A DNA stretch of 64,000 bases from Phlyctochytrium arcticum. Lineage: Eukaryota; Chytridiomycota; Chytridiomycetes; Chytridiales; Chytridiaceae. The stretch lies in contig JAHLKI010000001.1 of assembly GCA_025602905.1 (NCBI GenBank), forward strand, positions 744,001 to 808,000, in the 5' to 3' direction. The notes below the pieces were generated by a model. That model saw only the letters and a list, made by a program, of their open reading frames with translations, had not been told where the DNA came from and searched no databases. This document shows, piece after piece, positions 56,866 through 64,000 of this stretch (its first letter is position 1; the number at the start of each line of letters is the position of its first letter). The translations under genes were made by a program, and so were the position numbers.

Positions 56866-59800
56866 TTACCCCATCATCGACCCATTCCTCTCGCTCCTCG
56901 CTCTCTGCCCACCAACTCTAGATCTCAGTCTAGAATCCCCCTCTTGACCAATGGTAACACTCCCGCGTCCAACATGTTCCGTTCCACTCTTTACCGAATG
57001 CACATGTCGCAACACATCCTTCTTCGTCACAATCCCGACCAGGAAGCCGTCTTGGACGACAAGGACATAGCGCACCCCCATTTTCTTAAACAGCTCCATG
57101 ACGAGCTCCATTGGGAACTTCGGGGATATGGTCGGCGGGGTCTGGTCGGTCCAGGGGCGGAGGTCTAAATAACTTGAAGATGGAGAAGATGGCGAGGAAG
57201 GAAGGGTTTGAATGCTGATAGGGGTCGATGAGGCGTCGGTGAGGTCGGTAAAGACACAAATACTGGAGGGTGGCAAATTTGATTTGTGGGCTTGCGCTGG
57301 AGATCAAATAAGTAAACGAACGGATGTATCAGAAAGGATCCGCGTATGAACACGTACCAACTGCATATCTCAATTCTGCGCTCCCTGCATACCCGACCAA
57401 CATGCCCCCCTCACCCTCCACGACAGGATATCCCTTGTACTCTGTTCCTTGAAGCAGCTCATCAAGTACCTCCAGGGTACATCCTCCCGTAGTAATACAA
57501 TCAATCTCCTGCACGCGGGTCATGACAGCTTGAACCGTAGTATTATAAGGGTATTCTTCGTTGGCGTCCAGGAACGGGTAACCGTTGAGATGAATCAGCG
57601 CGTCGTAGATCGAGTCTTTGCCCAGGGCATCGCCGGTCCATTTCGCGACCATCACCGTCAGCATAATAGGCAGGACTGATTGAATTTACGGTTAAGCATC
57701 TGTTGTGGATGCGCCGCCTTTCAAAACTTACTGTAAGTCAGGGCTCCAGTTAATTCAAACATAATGACAGTCAAAGACACCGTCATCCGCGTTACACCTC
57801 CCAGAGCCGCGGCTGCGCCCACCACTGAAGAATCTCATTAGTAACCAACTCCATCTCAATCACTGTCAAAGATAAAACTCACTCGCATAAGTGCCAGGTG
57901 TAACACACTTTTCGTGCGGTTGACATGACGAAAACATCCACATGTTGGGGTACGCAAGTTGCCACAACTGCATAACGATACCCAGTGCTCGACCTACACA
58001 AGCACCGACTGCCATAGATGGAATGAAAATTCCGGCGGGGACTTTGACACCAAACGTAAAGATGGTGAAAAAGATTTTGATGCAGGTCGCAAGAATGAGG
58101 TATTTTATGACGGAGCTGAGGGCTTCGGATGGATCACTGCAACCATTTGATAAGTACGTGGTACAAGGAATATTGTTTATGCAATGAGGGGTACCTGCAT
58201 AAACCGTAAAAATCTCCTTCCTGGTCAACACACTCTTTGAACAGGTTTGCAACAAGCTCTACCGTACTGACTCTACGAATGGAAAATGTCACTACACATG
58301 TTTCGACCAAAACCGAATTCTAACGCGTGCCATACCTCAGAAACGGATGTGCAAAACTCAAGACAACCGTGACCAAAGCCACTATTCCAACTTCCAGAAC
58401 TGGCCAGTGACGCAGCCAGGAGGTTTTGCGGTATGCCGCCACTTTTATATTTAAATGTATAAACAACGAACCATATAAACCCTACCAAAGAATTAGGTCA
58501 AAATCAAAGTGTCTCAAATTACACCCAGCCTGGAAACTCACCCCCAATATTCCCAGCATGACGAAAAAGGGCAATTCAAAGCCACGCCAAGCCCGTTTGT
58601 ATTCCACTGCAAAGAGAACCAGCTTTCCGGTTCGAAAGGGGTTGACGAGCTGAAGGGAGAGAGCGGCTACCATGGCACAAAAGAACGAGCGCCACATGGT
58701 TTTGTAGGAAAAGTAGTAAGACACTTCTTCAAGAGAAAACAGCACACCGCCGATGGGGGCGCCAAAGGCTACTGAGACGCCGGCCGCACTGGCTGCACTC
58801 TAAAATGTAATGCCACGGTCAGAGATATTACCGAATTGGATGATTATCACGCATTGCTACGCACCAATATTTCTCGCCGTTTTGCTTCGTTTTTTGCGTA
58901 CTTTTCAAATATCCGAGGAATAATATTTCCCACACAGCATGCGACATGGACCAGGGGACCTTCCTTCCCGAGCGACATGCCCGATCCAACCGATAAACAC
59001 AATCCAATGCATTTGACCTGAATAAGTAATTTATTAGAAATTAAACCAGGGGAATACAGTATGCCATAACCTACCAGCAGTGTCCATCCCCCGAGAAATT
59101 TGCGAATCACAAATCCTCCCAGGATTGTTTTGACTTCTGGGATACCCGATCCGGCGGCATACCTGCCAGCATTGTCAAATTAGCATCTTGTGTAAAGTAG
59201 ATGGCGAAAAACGAAACGGGGATAACTCACGGAGCATATACTCGAACCAGAATAGCACTGGCAAGGGCCAAGGCGACTCCAACTACAATGTACATAAAGT
59301 ATTCAGCTGCGAAAATGGCAAATCTTGATTCGGCGTGAAAGGCAGAGCTCCATGTAGACCACTGATGGCACTGCTCTTCGCCTGTACCTCCAACATATCA
59401 ATACAGATAATGAGAGTTAAACTGAGTCTGTGAACGCTCACCTTTGGTATACCAGCAGCAGAATTTGCGCGATAAGTAAAAGCCTTCAAGGCAGTATCCC
59501 TCTTTCAAATCCGTGGCCCATTCCGATACAATGTCAATATATGCTGCCAGGTATCCAGTGACGGCGCCTGCACGCCGAGTTTTAGCAACATATAAGTCTT
59601 ATCTACGGAACCAGGACGAATGACCTACCAATTATAAATACAACAATCCAGGCTTGGCACGCATCGTACGCTTGCATCAAAGAGCCTTTGATACCAGGAG
59701 TGTTTTGAAGATTACGTTTTCGGACCCGCTCTGATATCTCGATTGAGCGCCCGTGTTGCAGCAACTCGGAACTTGTGTGTGATCACATACCTTTAGTAAA

Positions 59801-60511
59801 GTCGTGAATCCAATCTGTGGAAGGAGCTGTGAGTAATAGACCTCAGAATATGTATGATCAGATGTGTACCTATAGTAGTGAAGTCATTATATGCCACCCG
59901 CCGCCCAGTGCCTTCCATGGCCCAATCTTCTGAATCTGGGTCATAGTTGTCAACCTAAACCACAACCATTTAGATCGGCCGGCCCTGCTTGCCTGCTATA
60001 TACCTATGCCCATACCTGGTCAGCCCGTGACGGCCCATAATACAATCCAGGGGTTTCGCGGGCCGCCGATTGAGGTCGCAATGATGATTTGAGGGTTGAA
60101 GCAAGACCGGTCAATAACCGTCGGCCCGCACTTTGATTTCGTGTATGTGAAGGACCGGATCGTGTAGGAGATAGGAGTGATGAAGAAGAAGCTTGTCGAG
60201 ATGTATACGGGCGCTTAAAGGTTATCGGCTCGGTGGGGGGTGGCCTGATGGGTCACAAAGTCATTCATTGAGTATCTGGCATGCATTTCCCAAGACCTCA
60301 GAAGAACCTACATCAGTCCCTCCCCAAACATCCCTGCCTCGTCTTCCTCCCGATCAAACATGGTGATTCCAGCTGCAGCCGCTGCAGCCCTGTAATCATC
60401 TTCATCCTCGGTCTGCGGCGTCAAAATCGAATCGCCGCCTAGGGTATCCATGCTCCCGCGGGGAAGTAGCGGGGCATTTGATAGAGTGGAGGGTGGTCGT
60501 TCTATTGACAT
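56866..60511 (-). CDS. CLC chloride channel/transporter with two CBS domains (Gef1/CLC-3 type)
   Basis: A large multi-exon minus-strand gene. The disordered N-terminus starts [10 protein letters not shown] (60511). Next come [16 protein letters not shown] residues and then the CLC core: [33 protein letters not shown] with the gating Glu, and [19 protein letters not shown]. Further helices include [18 protein letters not shown]. The C-terminus holds a CBS pair ([15 protein letters not shown] and [19 protein letters not shown]). These signatures match the endosomal/Golgi CLC-3/4/5 and yeast Gef1 group, so Cl-/H+ exchange in late secretory compartments is likely. An Arg/Ser tail ends at 56866. 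Exon borders inside the core were not all resolved. Confidence 0.9.
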
Positions 60512-61573
60512 GATCGGTTGACGAGTGTGTTATTTGGGTGCCAGCCCCGTTCTGGTTCCGAGAATTGTTGCAGTATGACACCGCTTTTTGACAAATGTCA
60601 AAGTAAGATTCTGCTGATCCCCGACCCCCACCCAGACCCACCAAGCACGAAAAACTTGTCGCCGCTAGACAGATTGCCCCTCCTATGTAGTAGCCAAGCC
60701 GTTTCTTCTAGCCAGTTCCTATGTATTCGCGCGTACAGAATTTGGGATGGGCAATTTCTGAATTTCATGAAGCGGCGACATTCATTGTGTCATGCCAAGT
60801 TGGTTACACGCCCAATAAATGTTGACTGCATCGCAGACCTGATATAGCAACACGCAACTATCATTTCGAAAGGGTAGTCAAGAATGACTTTCGAGAGTGT
60901 GAGGGCAACTGGGTACAACATCACCCCGTGGGAACATCATGAACATGACCAGGAATCCGCTGGTATAGAGACCCAGCATATGCGACATTTGCTTTTCTTC
61001 TTGATCCGTAAGTTACACGTAGACCGAGCTAGAATATCAAACCACATTTCTTTGGAGAGAGTCCCTGACGACAACCAACCCTTACGGTCCCCGAGTGGGT
61101 TGCGTACCTCATGAGTTGGAATGTTACGTAGAATACATTCATAGCCCATTTGATGAAAACAGCTTTGAAGCTCCTTTAGTCCCTCTATTGGATGATGAGA
61201 CATCAAACTTCCGCAGAACTTCACCTCGCTAAAAGAGCTCGAAATTTATTGAACCCTCGTAAAGATGGTTCCCACTGTGATCGATAATTTCCCCCGGCTA
61301 CCGTTTTGAATGAAGGATTGCCGAACAGGCGAGATGTACATATATTAAACATAAAGTAAATGGAAATACAACAATGTAAGAATAGGTAAATTAATCTGTA
61401 AGGTTTAAGCGAAAAGAAGTACATGCGGATACGCCAGTAAGGTACAATCCGATAAAGTGAGCGCTACGCCGCTTCGTCATAGAAACTGGACCGGATACAT
61501 CGCAATGTGGAAAGAATGCAAGAGGATGTTGTGGTATCCCGTCGGATTGTGGAACATGAAGAATGATGCACTT
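60512..61573. other. Intergenic, no gene seen
   Basis: About 1.06 kb between the CLC promoter and the 3' end of the alginate-lyase-like gene. Frames are short and overlap on both strands without domains. Confidence 0.4.
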
Positions 61574-63221
61574 TCACAGAGCGGAAATAACGAAAGCGCT
61601 CAGAACTCCCAGCCCCAGAAATCCCGTAAAAGATGTCAAGGACTGCGATCGCCCCCGACTTCCACTCCTTTCGGCTGCATCTATGCTTAAATATGGCGCC
61701 CAAAGCCGATTCAAGTTCCAAACCTCCACTCCTTCCCCATCAACCACCTCTCCAGCCCGTTTATAGATGTCATCTCCCCAAATAATGTAAGCCTGCTTGA
61801 GCAAATCTGGGAGAGCTGTTCCAATTGTAAACTCATCATTGGGGGGTGTTGGCCAGCCAGTGCCGTTTGCGAGAGCAAACGGGTATAGGAAATCAAGAGC
61901 ACGGCGAATTGGGTTGAGTGCTGGCGAAGAAGTGGTCGAATTGGTTCCCGTTGTCGCATTTACGGTAGCCGTTGTAAAAGAAAACAGGTCGATGGGCAGA
62001 CTGGATTGACGCGACATTTGGCCCAAGGTAAACAATCCGTGGAGGTATGATACGCTGGCAAACCAACTTCCTGGTTTAGCCATCTCCACCGTAATACGAC
62101 CCTGCTCATCCATGGCTGCCGCCACTCGCTCCGCAGAACGAATCATCACCAAATTTGCGGCAGTCAGATTTCCCGTGTACAGGTACAGTGCGGCCTCTTG
62201 CACATCAAGCCAGATACCTCGATAATCTGGCCGAGAGCGTTCGTAGGCGGCCAACGTTGACGTTTGGATCCATTTCAAATACGACTTAAGCCAGTCTTGC
62301 ACTATAGAGAGAGATGTTGCCGGGAAGCTGGGTGAACGAGTAAGGAGGATTATTCCATCCAGGAGATAGGGCAATTCCGACATGACTATCCAGGAACGCT
62401 CTGTTTAGTTGCTATGCCAGGTTACGCGGTTATGAGTTTGACTTACCCATCATACTTCCATTCACTGGAGTGAGCGTGTTCCAGCCTTTCGCGACTGCTG
62501 GGAACTGGCGTCGCGTCACTCCAGCTGGTTTGCCAGGCCATCCGTCAGGGATGTGATCCCACACATCCTCATCCTCAACGGACACTGTGGTGCCGGTAAC
62601 AACTCCAGGCACTGCCTCCACGGCACCCGGGACAACCCCTGGGATGGGTTCCCGTCCCCTGACAATCTCGGCCCATTGTAGATTTGGATTCATTCTTGTC
62701 TGATTGTTGACGAACCACGCCTCGAGACGTTTGATTCCCGTTGACGCGGTGACTTCATCGCCCGTCAGGAAATATGCCAATCCCGTATAAAAGACATCCT
62801 GTAGGAATTGGACCAAATAATTTGCATCCTGAACTTCCAAAACATCGGGATTGAGATTATTCGGCAGACGAACATACGGAAGTTTCGTGGCGGTAAGATT
62901 GTTTGGCCACCAAAAGGGAGAGAGTGAGTAGAAATCATGTGGATCTTTGGAAGGTGGAAGCATGGATTTTGGTTTGGCTGTGACGGTCGTATTGGAAGGA
63001 TTGATCGTTGCAGCTTCCGTAGCAAGACGAGTGACGCGGTTGATGGCCGGATTTAAATCCCGGAGGCCTTGCGCGCTAAGCGCACGATTGCGAGTGAGAT
63101 GGTATGCATCAAGGTAAACCGTTGGTGGGGGAGTAGCGGGATCCGTTTGGGCAAGTGTTGCAGGGACCCAAAAAAGACTACATAGTACTAAGATTGCTGC
63201 AAATTTTGTCGGGTATGTCAT
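61574..63221 (-). CDS. Secreted, GPI-type alginate-lyase-domain protein
   Basis: Two exons (63221-62447 and 62385-61574) join in frame to 528 aa. Residues 1-25 are a signal peptide (AILVLCSLFWVPATLA). DFYSLSPFWWPNN matches the DYxSxxPYWWPN block of the alginate lyase superfamily (PF05426-type), followed by alpha-barrel helices and Asn-rich glycosylation sites. The C-terminus ends in a small-residue site and a hydrophobic tail (FTGFLGLGVLSAFVISAL), a GPI-anchor pattern. In fungi this domain occurs without proven alginate activity, so the substrate is open. The first ATG giving a signal peptide was chosen over an upstream in-frame start that would bury it. Confidence 0.85.
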
Positions 63222-64000
63222 TGCCCTTGGCGACGGCAAATCAGCGATTTCGTTATTCCGAGTCGAACGAGCCTTGCTTACTCGAGTATTATGCGAGCGC
63301 ACCTCCTTCGATAATAGGAGAGATGTTTTGACTGATGACCTTGCTTTCAATGAATGGTGGAAAACTGCTCGCAATAGTCAGATTTCAAGTGCATCCTCAC
63401 AGAGCGCGCTCGTTGGCGCTCGCGTCGCGTCCCTGACGCGGTCAATTGCCAACGTAAGCATCAGAAATTCTCACCGCCATGCTCAGATGCTCACGAATTG
63501 CGGGTCCTGAAGGTTAAAATCTAAAATCTAAAAAGTGTCTTAAATGTTATGCCTTACTGCACGCCTCGACGGCGGCCTCGCACTGTCCACGAAAGCTGGA
63601 AAAAGTTACGGTGCGACTTCATATATGATACAAGCTGGCAAACCCGAGCTTTGCTCGGGATACAAACTTTGTAATTCGAGATGACAAATCTCGAATACCA
63701 ATAGCGACAGAGCGTGAACTCTGCCGGATACACTATCCTACGTCTATATAAAACTATATACAAAAGACATCACTAACCACGGGCAAAGGGCGCTGGCCGG
63801 CCGTTCCCGGCTAACATGGACCGGACGATGAATGCCATGTTTGCGGTACTGAGCTTGTCTCGGTTGTGATATCTTGTCGGAACTCCCAGGGTCGCGTCGT
63901 TCGTCCAGAGGGCTTGTGTGCATTGGAGGTTGGTACAACCTAGCAAGCCATGAACGTTTTCGTCGTGTCCTTGGGCCCGTCGCCAGGGCCGTGAGCTTGG
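63222..64000. other. End of window, no gene seen
   Basis: Promoter side of the alginate-lyase-like gene followed by about 700 bp without supported coding frames. Confidence 0.35.

Overview
The window looks like nuclear DNA of an early-diverging, probably zoosporic (chytrid-type) fungus. Short GT-AG introns of about 50-80 nt interrupt most genes. There is a fungal group III hybrid histidine kinase, a secreted GH16 glucanase, copia and Tc1/IS630-type transposon debris, and a gene set often lost in yeasts (DDB2-like, MFSD1-like and UPF0598/C8orf82-like proteins). This placement is inference from gene content; no rRNA is present to confirm it.

Layout. 0-10 kb: four paralogs of an unrecognised family, each with one N-terminal C2H2 finger, a low-complexity linker and a conserved C-terminal domain. 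One is on +, three are on -, and one is broken by a frameshift. A tRNA-Ile lies between them. 10.3-13.1 kb: an intronless 927-aa protein built from about five repeats of a PAH-like helical unit. 13.6-26.1 kb: an accessory, transposon-rich stretch with a frameshifted Tc1/IS630-type transposase, a decayed UPF1/DNA2-type helicase, the 3' end of a Ty1/copia element with its LTR, an Ndc10/Crypton-like fragment, and then an apparently intact eight-exon Fanzor gene (22685-25999). Fanzors are eukaryotic relatives of TnpB, the RNA-guided nuclease family. This is the most notable locus: all eight exons join in frame to 955 codons, the three RuvC acidic residues are present, and a strong hairpin lies 8 nt past the stop codon.

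26-64 kb: mostly ordinary single-copy genes. They are a GH16 glucanase (-), tRNA-Phe (-), a SAM-domain membrane protein (-), the hybrid histidine kinase with an enlarged HAMP array (+), a 1023-aa coiled-coil protein (+), an R3H-domain protein (-), a low-complexity protein (-), an MFSD1-like transporter (-), a UPF0598 protein (+), a DDB2-like WD40 protein (+), a small single-exon protein (+), an alpha/beta hydrolase (-), a CLC chloride channel/transporter (-) and a GPI-type alginate-lyase-like protein (-).

Genes here are monocistronic and no operon-like logic applies. Shared themes are osmotic and ion homeostasis (histidine kinase, CLC), cell-wall or polysaccharide turnover (GH16, alginate-lyase-like) and DNA damage recognition (DDB2-like). 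The mobile-element block between 13.6 and 26 kb separates the duplicated zinc-finger cluster and the 927-aa gene from the conserved housekeeping stretch.
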